Below, in pieces: positions 51,241 to 62,599 of a stretch of 64,000 nucleotides of DNA. Each line of letters begins with the position of its first letter. The stretch's first letter is position 1. The DNA lies in contig NW_002060954.1 of assembly GCF_000150275.1 (NCBI RefSeq), forward strand, positions 1,268,074 through 1,332,073, read 5' to 3'. Origin of the DNA: Trichoplax adhaerens (lineage: Eukaryota; Placozoa; Uniplacotomia; Trichoplacea; Trichoplacidae). The translations under genes were made by a program, and so were the position numbers. The notes beneath the pieces are model-generated. The model was not told the DNA's origin and made no database searches. It saw only the letters and a program-made list of their open reading frames with translations.

Positions 51241-53571
51241 GTTTATGTATCCTTGTGAAGCGCAGCAAATTCTGCTTGGTAAAAATCTTAATATGGAAAG
51301 GACTTTCATACCGCCTTTTATTCCTCGTCACTATGGTGAAGATGGCGTAGTTGTATTACAAGATCATGCATGCGTGATTAATAAATGTAGTAGCAAAATC
51401 TCCGGTAATAAAACCAACGGTTACGAGAATCAAAGCCTTTCAGATTCAACACCGTGTACATTGGATAAAAACATAAGTAATGAGTGCGATGGTAAGATTT
51501 ACATTGAATCGTTTCATGCTAAAACTACATATAATTGTCTCTACACCTTTAATAATATAGCGAAATCCGGTATTGGTTTCCAAGCATCTGAACCGAAGTC
51601 TAAAATTTTAGTATCGCAATGTAAACAATATAATTTTAAAGTTCGTTTTCATGTGCCTCCGAAAAAGATCATAAAGCTGACAATTGAGGTAAGATTTATC
51701 CTCAATATTACCTCTATCAATGCACATAAGCGAATACCTTATATGTGCATACTGCACAGCAACAGCCATAATTTCAAATACTACCACAATTATAAATTTG
51801 TAACTGTCACTACCAAGACTGATGTGCATGTGCCAAAGTAGAACTTATTTTAATGGAGATCAATGCATTTTACTATATTGCGAATAATTATGCTTGCAGG
51901 CAGTCCAGGATTTTAATATGATTGCACAAAACGATAAAATTCTCGTCTGTATATCTGGAGGCAAAGATTCGCTATCATTACTACATACATTGAAGCAATA
52001 TCAATTCTACGCACGTGCAAAAGTAGGTAGCATGCTTCGTAACTTATACGAATATGTACAGTAGTACAAATTATATATATACAAGTCAGCGAATTTTTAT
52101 TCCAAAGGCAATTATTGAATTTACTCATCTATTTATTTATTTTGTTTGTCAAATTTATCTCTTTTAGGGAATTCATTTTGATATTGGAGCCACCACAATT
52201 GATCCCCAATCATCTGGTTACAATCCTAGACCATTAATCAAATATATGGCTGAATTAGGAGTTCCATACTTTTATGAAGAGCAAGGTTATGACTAATTTT
52301 AATACGCGTATAGTAAAATTTTTAGATATTGTACTTTCTCCAATTCAACTGTAAAATATTTGTTCTCTTAGATATAATAACTGCAGCAAGCAACGTTGAT
52401 CGCTGCGACTCGATATGTAGTTTCTGTTCCAGATTGAAGCGTGGCAGAATTTATGCATGTGCACGACGTGAGGGATATAATGTTATTGCACTAGGTCAAC
52501 ATCTCGATGATTTATCAGAAAGGTTTGATATTTTTCAGTACTTACATAATCATAATGTTTCTATAATATGCTGAATCATAATGGCTTTATTCTATGCTGA
52601 TATCGTGATAACTAGAGTTTCTGAATGACTCGGTATCTTAGATATTTTGTTATTTCATAGCTTTTTAATGTCTATATTTCATAACGGTTTCTTGCGTACT
52701 ATGAAGGCTTGTTATACTGTAAGGTAAGTATTATCAGAGCTAAAAAATTTGTATGGGCGTTATAAAATACCTGCGAATATTTAGTATTACATTATAAAGC
52801 AAATGGAATGTTTTCTTCGCGTATGCATTCTACAGAGAGAAAGATCTGCGTGTTATACGGCCATTTGTTTACGTTAGAGAGCAGGAATTGAAAATATTTG
52901 CAGAACAGGTCACTGCATAGTGATATCCATTGTTATATGTTATGACAGGATCGTATGTGAAGTGATTTGCATTATATTTTCAGGCAAAGTTACCAGTGAT
53001 TCCGGAAAATTGTCCGGCTTGTTTCGAAGCCCCAAAGGTAAAATATATGTTCATAAGTATTGAGCAATTTTAACATTGTATGGACACTTCACGAATACTA
53101 TGCGATGTACTTATTTTTAACGAAGAAAGTTGTTCAATAGTTACCAGTTTTTGCTTATAAATTTATAGCTTTCGTTATCATAGCGATTAAATGACTACCT
53201 TGCTGAGCAAATGTGTGTAGGATTGCTTTAAGAAAATTATGATGATTAATTATAATAACGTAATTAACGGCTGTTCGTAAATAATATTAACATTACTGAG
53301 TGATATTTGATAGTAATTTCGCAATAATTGGTATTGCGAACGTAATTTAAAAAATTTTGGACAATATTAAGTAAATAAGTTTCATGGCTGAGATGCTGTC
53401 ACTTGACTTCTTTAGGAACGTCGAAGAGTAAAACAATTGTTAGCTAATCAAGAAGTATTATTCCCAATGCTTCATCAAAGTTTGCTCTCTTCCATGAAGC
53501 CATTGATGTCGAGAAACAGCGTTGGGATGGAGTCTCGAAGGATCGTAGATAATCAATTGGATGAAGATTAA
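46412..53571 (+). CDS. Fusion of class V aminotransferase (cysteine-desulfurase-like) and TtcA-type tRNA thiolase
   Basis: Exons: 46412-46604, 46799-46829, 47460-47576, 47878-47998, 48260-48325, 48454-48519, 48639-48780, 48891-48930, 49157-49233, 49311-49384, 49462-49572, 49656-49702, 49824-50028, 50262-50323, 50518-50629, 50731-50778, 50849-50947, 51031-51081, 51182-51688, 51900-52022, 52168-52285, 52372-52522, 52661-52723, 52836-52908, 52984-53037, 53416-53571. The sum is 2,907 bases with every phase matching: 968 codons plus TAA. Residues 1 to about 570 form a PLP-dependent class V aminotransferase. Residues about 695-935 form a PP-loop ATPase of the TtcA family. The 507-base exon 19 crosses the junction without a stop, so one polypeptide is expected. 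Bacterial TtcA makes 2-thiocytidine in tRNA using sulfur from a cysteine desulfurase, so the fusion suggests donor and acceptor enzymes in one chain. Two separate genes are unlikely, since no stop, poly(A) signal or new start falls between the domains. Confidence 0.92.
51590..53571 (+). other. C-terminal domain: TtcA-family PP-loop ATPase
   Basis: Begins late in exon 19 ([12 protein letters not shown]) and runs to the stop. SGGKDS at residues 742-747 is the PP-loop that binds ATP. VDPQ-like [12 protein letters not shown], the CSFC pair at Cys819/Cys822 and the downstream CPAC pair at Cys909/Cys912 match the two cysteine motifs of TtcA that hold its iron-sulfur cluster. [13 protein letters not shown] and RPFVYVRE are further TtcA blocks. 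CTU1/Ncs6, the usual eukaryotic cytosolic thiolase, is the nearest alternative, but spacing and flanking words fit TtcA better. The last 50 residues are basic/polar and not conserved. Confidence 0.88.
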
Positions 53572-53802
53572 ATATAGAAGTTCTCGCACGATATATTTGA
53601 GATTGCCGAATATGCAAAGAGGAGCGTTATTCACTTATTAATAATCACTGTATAAATATGAAAATACGCATGAAATTATTCACTATACCGTATACAGTAC
53701 AGTGATTTACAATATTATGAATCCCAAATTTTGGGTACTACATTGATACTGGTATAATGGTAAAAAATTTTGATGTAGCTCTTGTATTTTATTCTATCTT
53801 CA

Positions 53803-53808
53803 AATAAA
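53803..53808 (+). terminator. Possible poly(A) signal of the fusion gene
   Basis: AATAAA 232 bases after the stop codon, followed by a T-rich stretch. No closer canonical hexamer was seen. Confidence 0.4.
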
Positions 53809-54636
53809 TTTTATTTTCAGAATGAGTTCATGCGCGAAGTGATTCTGCTAGTATTTGACGGTGATTAATATAAGAGATTTCAATGTCTAGCTTGCATGTC
53901 TATCGATACTATGCTGCATCTTACATATAATGAAATAGCCGGTCACGATCATGGCCGGTGAGTCCATACTCGATGTTCTTAGAATAATCTTACAGCCATT
54001 AAGTAATGTCGGGGATTAATGATAATAATAATAATATAATTACAAGATAATTTTTAAGAAGTTGTAACATATAAAGAAAGGTACATATATAAAGGCTGCC
54101 AGACTTTTCTAGGTGAGGGGAATGGGATCTATTTTTTACTGGTGTTGCATAAATCAATGGATTCTAGCGTCATTTCAGAAGAGCTTCAGTTGAGTGAAAT
54201 GATAGCAAGGTGTGGTTGTAATGGCCTCTACCTCAACTTCAGTACTGCAATATTTTTATATTTACCAATCGAACCCTCGCTCGGGATACATAACGTACTT
54301 TACTTATATTTTTTACTTTACATTATATACTCGTAATTAAATATCGTTGCCACTTTGCACTGAGTATATTAATGCCGTATAGTTTTAGCTGGTATGATGT
54401 AGTCCCCTAACAAGCATATGTATAAACAGCAAGAATATTATATCTAACGAGTGTACCAGTACGTAGAGCCTATAGTGCGTACTTAATTTTGTAGTGGCAA
54501 CTGGCGAATAGTAGAACGTGTAATTAAAGCAGAAGTTCAAATGCTAGTTTAGAGTACAGTACAGTATCAGTTAATTCTATACAGTATATCCTAGCTATGG
54601 CTGTAGATATACAGATTCTTGGATGGATGGATGCAG

Positions 54637-54656
54637 ACACACACACATACACACAC
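54637..54656. repeat. CA microsatellite
   Basis: Interrupted (AC)n run, preceded by a (GGAT)3 run at 54621-54632. Confidence 0.9.
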
Positions 54657-54762
54657 GAATACAATTATTTTCTAGAATAATATACAGTAGATGTCTCGCC
54701 TTTTCACCAAGTGCAGCAAGGACATTTTTCTTACCAACCCCTGAGGAGAGAGTTTATGTGTA

Positions 54763-54990
54763 CAGTATGTGCGTACAGTATGTGGGGAAGGTATGTCCGT
54801 ACGTCGGTATTTTCCGTTGCATATACATTATACAGTACTGTGCTTCCCCATACAGTACGGTACTGTACAGTGTACAGTACAGTACTGTGCTTCCCTATAT
54901 AGTACTGTACTGTACTGTACAGTACATCACAGTACAGTATTCCACGCCTACAGTTACGTACAGTATATTGTACTGTACATCTGTACTGTA
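54763..54990. repeat. Dense GTAC/TACAGTAC palindromic tract
   Basis: Nearly continuous TACAGTAC, GTACTGTA and GTACAGTG words, with two copies of a CAGTACTGTGCTTCCC-type unit about 55 bases apart (near 54833 and 54887). The tract can fold into many alternative hairpins. It ends about 80 bases before the dehydrogenase start codon, so it probably overlaps that gene's promoter or leader. Confidence 0.85.
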
Positions 54991-55059
54991 TAAGCACCCA
55001 TAGACTGGGCGGGGTAGTTTGATTCATATTGGTAGTAAAAACGTTCTTTCTTTACTATC

Positions 55060-55080
55060 ATGAGCTATGGCAGAAACTAA
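55060..55080 (+). promoter_or_regulatory. Short upstream ORF overlapping the dehydrogenase start
   Basis: An ATG seven bases before the main start opens a six-codon frame (MSYGRN, then TAA) in another frame that overlaps the start of the main CDS. If transcribed from further upstream, it could lower initiation at the main ATG. Confidence 0.4.
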
Positions 55081-56023
55081 TTTCATCTTATTGACAACGT
55101 ACCAGCTGCTAGAAGAGCAATTGCAGATGGTCCATCAACTTGGTCAAGTTGTACCATGGAAGGAAGTGGAAAATGAAGCTATTGCTGGTAAAATTAATGG
55201 CATATTATGTTCGTCCAACGACTACGTCAATGATGACTTATTAAAGCGTTTACCTAACCTTAAAGTGGTTAGTAATTATAGCGTCGGATGTGATAATGTC
55301 GATCCGAAAGCAATTGCAAATCGTAGCATTCAACTAGGGTACACACCGGCTTCTAATGCTGATGCTGTAGCTGATTTTACCTTTACATTATTACTATCTT
55401 CTGCTCGTCTTTTAATCCCCGGTGCAAAGTTCTGGAGGTCAAAGGAGACTTTAGGTGAGGATTGGTTGAGATTATCTGGTGATGTCTACCGCAAGACATT
55501 AGGTATTATCGGTATGGGTGCGATCGGTTGCAAAGTTGCCCAGCGTAGCCTTGGCTTTGAGATGAAAGTACTTTATCATAGTCGTCGTCGGAAAGATAGC
55601 CATACAGAATCTAGACTCAATGCAACTTATTGCAACTTAGAGGATTTATTGCAACAAAGCGATTTTGTAATTGTAGCTGTAGCTTTAACACCTGATACTG
55701 TTGGCATAATAAGTAGAAAAGAGCTTCAATTAATGAAAAAAAATGCAATATTAATCAATATTAGCCGTGGTAAGACTGTTGATCATGATGCTTTGGTTGA
55801 GGCACTTGAAAATAAAAGTATCCAAGGTGCTGCACTAGATGTTACAGAACCCGAGCCTTTACCACTCGATCATAAATTATTAACTTTTGACAATGTTATT
55901 ATCACGCCGCATATGGCATGGTCAACTTTCGATGCCCTCGAACATCAATTTAAAATGGCTATTGATAATTTAAAGTGTGGATTAAATGATCAGAAAGTAC
56001 CTTACCCACTGGAACTCGACTGA
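55067..56023 (+). CDS. D-isomer 2-hydroxyacid dehydrogenase (glyoxylate/hydroxypyruvate reductase type), intronless
   Basis: A 318-residue single-exon gene of usual length for the family. It should reduce a 2-keto acid such as glyoxylate or hydroxypyruvate with NAD(P)H; substrate and cofactor preference cannot be read reliably. NYSVGCDNVD at residues 70-79 matches the family's substrate-domain block. GMGAIG at 149-154 is the nucleotide-binding glycine loop. After the second strand comes HSRRRKD (171-177), whose arginines suggest NADPH rather than NADH. Catalytic residues are Arg234 (NISRGK), Glu263 (DVTEPEP) and His282 (TPHMAWST). No targeting peptide is evident, so it is probably cytosolic. 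It is intronless although the two preceding genes have 33 and 26 exons, so a retrocopy or a relatively recent transfer are both possible. Confidence 0.95.
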   Translation: MAETNFILLTTYQLLEEQLQMVHQLGQVVPWKEVENEAIAGKINGILCSSNDYVNDDLLKRLPNLKVVSNYSVGCDNVDPKAIANRSIQLGYTPASNADAVADFTFTLLLSSARLLIPGAKFWRSKETLGEDWLRLSGDVYRKTLGIIGMGAIGCKVAQRSLGFEMKVLYHSRRRKDSHTESRLNATYCNLEDLLQQSDFVIVAVALTPDTVGIISRKELQLMKKNAILINISRGKTVDHDALVEALENKSIQGAALDVTEPEPLPLDHKLLTFDNVIITPHMAWSTFDALEHQFKMAIDNLKCGLNDQKVPYPLELD

Positions 56024-56033
56024 TTGGAATATC

Positions 56034-56039
56034 AATAAA
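56034..56039 (+). terminator. Poly(A) signal of the dehydrogenase gene
   Basis: AATAAA starts ten bases after the TGA stop, implying a 3' untranslated region of only a few tens of bases. Confidence 0.55.
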
Positions 56040-57599
56040 ATACTACTTGTCAGATTGTGAATCACTTCGTACGATGGCAATTACTTTACTAGATCCGCTT
56101 GACTTATGCTAGAACGCCAACGAGATGTGCTGATGCAAGTTTATAATCTGTATCGTTACTTCTATTGCTGGTATAAGCTTAACTAATACAGTGCAACGTG
56201 TAATACTTGGACCTTCTTTAGCAATATTATCAGGTCTAGCAATATACTTATTTCCATGTAGTGACGAAGGTTAATAAAGCTGGGTCCGAAATAATCTGAA
56301 ATCTCCACTAAATCAACATGTTCATAAATTGAGTGGGATGTATTTTAGTACTTATTTAGATACTGCATGGTTGGTGTCATTTCGAGAATATTTTTTTCAT
56401 GACTCGTATTTTAACGAATACTTGCAATAAAACAAAAATACATATACATAAGAAAATGTCGTTCAATCTCCATTTGAATAGTAGAAGATGTAACGGTGCT
56501 CTATTAGAAAATCAAAGGTAACCATAAGGATCCATAATATCGATATGTCGTGTCTTCTAGATTGTATTGGTTAGGCTAACCGTAATATTTTATAGTTGAC
56601 ATGCAAATTTTGAATTAAAGAAGTAAGCTCAATTAATACTGATAATATATTCTAAGATAATGCTATTTAAAAGCAAAGGTTTAATTTTGGCTACCAGAAT
56701 ATGAAATTACTTTGTAATACCCAACTTAATTCAAGCACATGTATCGAAAGCAACCGTATCACACTTTTATTAATATGATTAAGTGTTACTCTCCTACTTA
56801 TGAATTATTTTTAGCAGCGAATTTTAACATGGCTTAATAACGTAACAAACGACGGTAGAAATGCACTACCAAATAATTGATAGCTACCAGCGTAAGGTAC
56901 AAATTGCTCTGAATTTCTAGTATATCCAAAGCAATTAGCACATCAAAATGTGACGTAAGTACGCACAAAGTAATAAATTCAAAGAAAATTAACAGATAGA
57001 CTATCTTAGATGGATTCCTGAATAGGCATGATGCTTGATCGACTAATTTGGAGCCGCGGTACAGAGTATCTAAAGACTAAACATTGCCATCTATTACTGT
57101 ACAACCGCAGAATCAAGGCGAATCTACAGCTTTAAAATTAAAATTGACTAGTATACAGTACGTTTTTACAACAAAAGTATATAAATATTAGAGCTAGTTG
57201 TAGTTAGTTGTTAGCTTACTGTCACAAATCAAAATCTAACACGAGGAAATTACAACTACAACAAAGGCATTACACTACAAATCTACTGTCAGGCCAATAC
57301 TCTCGACATCTAATTACAATACGACTCCAAATAATTTATAGCGAATCTACGTAATGTTTATCAATTTTCATCAGAGTATTGCATCAAATCAAAATGAAAG
57401 GCCAAGTGGCCACCCTTAGTGATATAACGAATACTATTTTAAAAATCAGTACTCTGCAGAAATTGCTACCTTAGAGCTATTCGTTTTACATGAAGTAATC
57501 TTGAGGTAAAAAGTACTGTAAGAATCTTATACTGACCTATTGAAATGAACCCATAATCACAGTCATCTAACAGTAGTATAAATACCCCCGCGCTGCTCG

Positions 57600-59250
57600 T
57601 TGCAGTGGGTGGGATTTTATTATTGATTAAACCTAACAATAATATTTTGCAGCTCAGCGTCCAATTAGAAATAAATAATGATAAATAGAAGTGGAAATTG
57701 CTATAACTCGCTGTTAATGCAAGTAAATAAGACGTAGGTGGTAATTTCGAATTGACAGACTTATTAATATTGATTCAAGTTAATAACAATATTTTCATAG
57801 TTCGATGTTGAGTAGGAAAATGCAGGGATAACGAAAATACGATAGAGCTTGATATGAGTGCAAGTATATAAAAATTGAAGGAAGTTGAAGAAACTGTAAA
57901 CATTGATCTAAGTTAACAATAATATTAATTATTTTTACAGCTAATGGTGAGTAGGAAAATAGTAATGACGAGGGCCAGGATATGGCAGCACTTTGTATAA
58001 CTAGTTATAAAAGGTAGTAACTCAGAATAAATGCGATTCCCAGATTAGAATAACTATAAAATTATTGATTTAAGCCAACAATTGTATTTCATAGATTGAT
58101 GTTTAATAGAAATAATGGTAATAATAATTATAATATAAAGAAAATAAGATCATGCTTACACGGGTCATTAAACTAGGAATAGATACGGTAGTATTTCCGA
58201 GTGGGATAATTATAAAATATTAACTTAATTGAAGGATATTATTTTTATTTCCCAGAATATAAATTTAAGCTAAGAAGTAGAACATTTTTCCTTGCCTTTC
58301 TACTAAAATGAGTAAATTAAGATGATCGAATTTGTAGTTTGGGCTGATTCCTAACTATCGAACTAAAGTTGACAAATTAAATTATTTTACAGTTTAACAT
58401 TAAGCAGATAAATAGTGATAACGAGAAATGAGACATCCCTATATGGCTCGGTACCGATATAAGTAAATTAGAATAGATAGTAAATCCAAGTTGAGATAAT
58501 TATACTGTAAGCTATCGATCTACGTTGACAAGATTTATTTGGTAGCTCAATACTAAGCAAAAAGAATGATAAATAACAAGAATTAGTTAGAACTGATGAC
58601 TAAAAGTGAATTGGAATACTTTGGATTGCAGTTTGAAGTGAGAGTAACTGTTATATTTTAATTTAACAAAATAATACTACTTTATAGGTTAATATCTAAG
58701 GAAGAAAGCTATTAATAACGAGAAATAGGATTATAGTTGAATGACTTACTATCAATATAAGTAAAAATAGAACGGACTTAATTTAAAGCTGAGATAATTA
58801 TTGCTTGTAACTTAACAATAATATTGTTTCATGGCTTGGCACCAAACAGAAAAAATAGTAATAACGAGAAATTGAATTATTAGTGTATGGCTTGCTATTA
58901 TTATAATCACAAATAAATTGGAATGGATGATTTTTTCTCAATTTAGGATAATCATTTGATTTAAACTAACAATGATATTATATTACGGCTAAACACCATT
59001 AAGTAGACAAAAAACGTAATAACAAGAAATGGAATAATAATCTCTTCGGATTTTACTGAAAATATAAGTGAATTTTTAAATAGGCTAAAGTTGGGATAAT
59101 TACTGATTTAATCTGACAATGAGATTACTAAACCAAATATGAAGTAGAAAGAAAGCAGAAACTGATAATAAGTATAGGTATAAAATAGAATGATTGCTAT
59201 ATGACTAGCCTTGAGTATAAGAGGAATAGACTGATTGATTGTGAAACCAT
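57600..59250. repeat. Degenerate satellite-like array, about 148-bp period, about 11 copies
   Basis: Units share a start like GATTTAAGTTAACAATAATATT, a middle like ACATTAAGTAGAAAAAATAG, then TAATAACGAGAAAT and a tail like AGTTGAGATAATTA. Unit starts judged by eye are near 57627, 57771, 57905, 58068, 58220, 58362, 58515, 58660, 58808, 58957 and 59103, a mean spacing of about 147.6. Copies are strongly diverged, with conserved words separated by substitutions and small indels. Confidence 0.8.
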
Positions 59251-61649
59251 GATTATAACATTAATTACACTTATTACCTATTATTATGAGAGTAATGATG
59301 CCAATATCATAGAATAGATACTGTTAAGTCAATAGAGAATTTGATTGATGCAATTTCGACGTAATTTATGACATCATAGGCAATCATCAAGTCAATAAAT
59401 TAGAATTGACGTTAAATGTTAATAATCATAAAATCAATATTGAATGACATGTTAGACAAATTAGCAAATGGTAACATGGCGATAAAATAGTGAAAGAGTC
59501 CATTGCATGCTTTGCATTATTTTTAATTACTGGCATATAGGTATGCGATATTAAAAAACTGCAATATTACAAATACTATAGGATATAGAATGATATTTAA
59601 AGAATTTGTTTACCATTATTTTCAAGTTTTCTACCATATCTAGAGGTTAAAATTTTAGCAAATTTCACCTTCCACCTGCCGTTGTACACTGACTAAATAT
59701 TACATATTATATACAGTATATTATATTGCTGTTATTGCCATTGTAGTAGAAGTAAGGCTTTTCTTACAGTACAGAAAATGCAATGTTGTTTAATGATGGT
59801 ATTAGTCCTAGCAAATTAACGCTATAATATGATCGAATCATCTATAGAGAGCTTATAACAATAGAAAGAAACAATAATAATATGTCTCGAATGAAAAGAG
59901 TGTTCCATGCTTTTACTAGATCAATTAAACAGCAGTGTATACTATCATTTCGTATTTAAAAAGTTCAATATTGGAAATAGTATTTATGACAGAAGAAACC
60001 AAATTTTAGTAATTTAAATTCGAGAGACAAAGTATATTATATCAATTTAATTTTCTATTCGGTGTTTTGCAATCGAGGCTACAGTAACGCGACATAAAAC
60101 TTGAACGTAAAATCCTAACATTATTTATCATCGATGATTTAAAAATCTATCATACTCAATTTTTTAATCAAATTTTAGCTGAAATTCTTTCTTTCTTTCT
60201 ATAATCTGTCATGACGTAAATAAATAAAAATTAACCCTAAACTAGACCTTGATTGAATTTATCAAAAGTATGAATTTATAACAACCACTTATGACGTTAC
60301 TTAATATCAAGATCAAAACTTTAATTGACCCTTCTCAATACTAATTTATCGTTGCTATTGCAACTCCATCTTAATACAGTAATACAATTTTTTGTTTGAT
60401 TTTTGACTATAACGATGATATTGAACAAGGATTACAATAGCTAGTCTTGCTTTTCTGTAGTGTTATTAGAAAGAAAAGCGTAGTAAAATAGCTTAGACGA
60501 CTTTTTCTATTCTTTGTCTCTCATCAAGAGACTTGTATAGTATATCGATTTAACAAATATATTTTTATATCAAATATATAGATATCTATTAATCGAGTCA
60601 ATTATAAATTTCTCCTTGGTTTTGTCGTCCCTGTCTATCATTTTAATGCCATTTATTTTTAACACGCGGAATATCACAATTAATCTTGACGTAATAATTA
60701 GAATTGCAGTCTATATATCTTTCTTCGTCTGGAAAGATCAAAATCTATCGTCTATCATCTTTCCATAATTCATTAATAAAGCCAAGATAGGCCGATAACA
60801 GATCAAATAATACAACAAAGAAAGATTTTATTTTATCGATTGGTTACTAATCTATTTCTAGGTATTACAAATAAGAGCTTTTTCTGTGAAATTTATGTTA
60901 TGATCGTAATTGATTAAAAATGAAACTAGAATGGAGTAACAAAATTGTGATAAAGTAGGGTAGATGTGGAAAATTCTTTCCATGATTGCAGATTAAGCTG
61001 GTCAAATAATTATAAATTGACAATCCATTCCGATTTTTCCGTCAATATTTCCAAATATCAAATATTATCTATAAAAATTTATTCAATTTTTTGCGATTAG
61101 CAGTATAATTATAAGTAGTAACGTAAATCTAAGATTGACGATAATTTCAATTGCTCACCAAATACTAGCAATCGAAGCATTCAACTATTTTTCTCATAGT
61201 TAGAGACTATAGCCTAGAAAGTCTTTCAACAGATATCACTACTTCAAAAATTTAATCAATCAATCAATAGCATTGAAATGACAATAGTATTGACTGCAAT
61301 TTCAAGATAAAAATAACAATATCTAACGAATTATTCATGAATATCATAATATCATCCATTCTTGGAAGGGTTCGCGATATAAAATCACAATAATTCATGT
61401 CAGTTCATAAAGAAAATGTATGCAAAACTGTACAAAATTTTAATAATAGTTTAAGAGTACAATAATTTAATAGAACTCATTCTTAGACTGAATAATCTGC
61501 CTTATCATGCTTATTAGTATCATTTTTCCGCCATCATGAAAAATTAACCCTCAGTACCGCTATAAGTATAGTTTTAGCCATATTAACTAATACTATATTC
61601 ATCTAGGTCATCTTTTAATAGAAAATAAAGCAAAATTGTTATTAAAATT

Positions 61650-61985
61650 GACTTCTAGTTAGATTAATTCTTCACCCATCCACTGTTGTCGTTTGTATTA
61701 AAATAAAGTATAATTATTAAATTGGTTATCGGTTAGATTAATCCTCCATCTATCTATACTATCAGTAATACGCGCATTAAAGTATAAATATTAAATTGCT
61801 AGTTAGATTAATTCTTTATCTGTCTACTTTCATCATCTGTATTTAAATAATGTACAGTTATTAAAGTGACTATTAGTTAAATTAATCCGCTACCTATATG
61901 CTTCTGCCAGTTTTATTAAAATTATTAAAATTAAAGTATAATTATAAAATTGCTTACTAGTCAGGTTTATTTGTGGTTTATCTTA
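61650..61985. repeat. Degenerate tandem repeat, about 75-bp unit, about 5 copies
   Basis: The words TAGTTAGATTAATTC and AAAGTATAATTATTAAATTG alternate. The first recurs near 61656, 61731, 61800, 61874 and, changed, 61958. The last unit has an extra ATTATTAAA-type insertion. Confidence 0.75.
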
Positions 61986-62599
61986 TCTTTTCGGCTAATT
62001 TACAATTAATTCTCGTCAATATAGCAATCGTATTAAGTCCAGACTCGCACTACGATAGTTATTTCAATAATTTCCTGATTGCAATGAATTAATTATATAG
62101 TTATGTTACATGACTATGTTTAAATTCTTATCGTAGCAAATAAACATTAACAAAAATTAGTGAGATCCTATCTGCAATAAGTATCCAATAGTACACCTTC
62201 AACCAGTGACGATATGCAATAAAATACGAATGTAAGATGTCACTTCCTATGCCTAAAAGTAGATAGAGTAGATAATTACGATTGAATTATTTTAAAATAC
62301 TTTCTTGATGACTGCGTATATTAGCTAGGGAGTAAAGATAATGTCCTTCCAATTCAATGCGTTATGTAAAGAAGTTATTGAATCGAATAACATCTTAACT
62401 ATACATTTATTGTCTTTATTTATTTTCAAATGATCTTTTGAAAGTTATTATTTTCAAAATCGTATCCAAGCTGCCGCCTTATATTATTGACAACTTTACG
62501 CTATGTAATGATATTTCTCTACCTTAGGTATAGTTTAACCATATAAGCGTAGAATGTGAACATGTCTTGGAGTAATTTTTAGATGATTGAATCTTAACA

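Larger units (their letters stand above)
53572..55066. other. Intergenic region fusion gene to dehydrogenase
   Basis: Contains the probable 3' end of the fusion gene, an (AAT)n run near 54022-54036, a CA microsatellite and the GTAC-rich tract. Open frames of up to 126 codons around 54623-55003 arise from the repeat (Tyr/Val/Cys-only translation on both strands) and are not genes. Confidence 0.65.

Noticed and set aside
54623-55027. Overlapping open frames up to 126 codons on both strands
   Set aside because: They translate the GTAC/TACAGTAC repeat into Tyr/Val/Cys/Ser strings in several frames at once, the mark of a stop-poor repeat and not of a protein.
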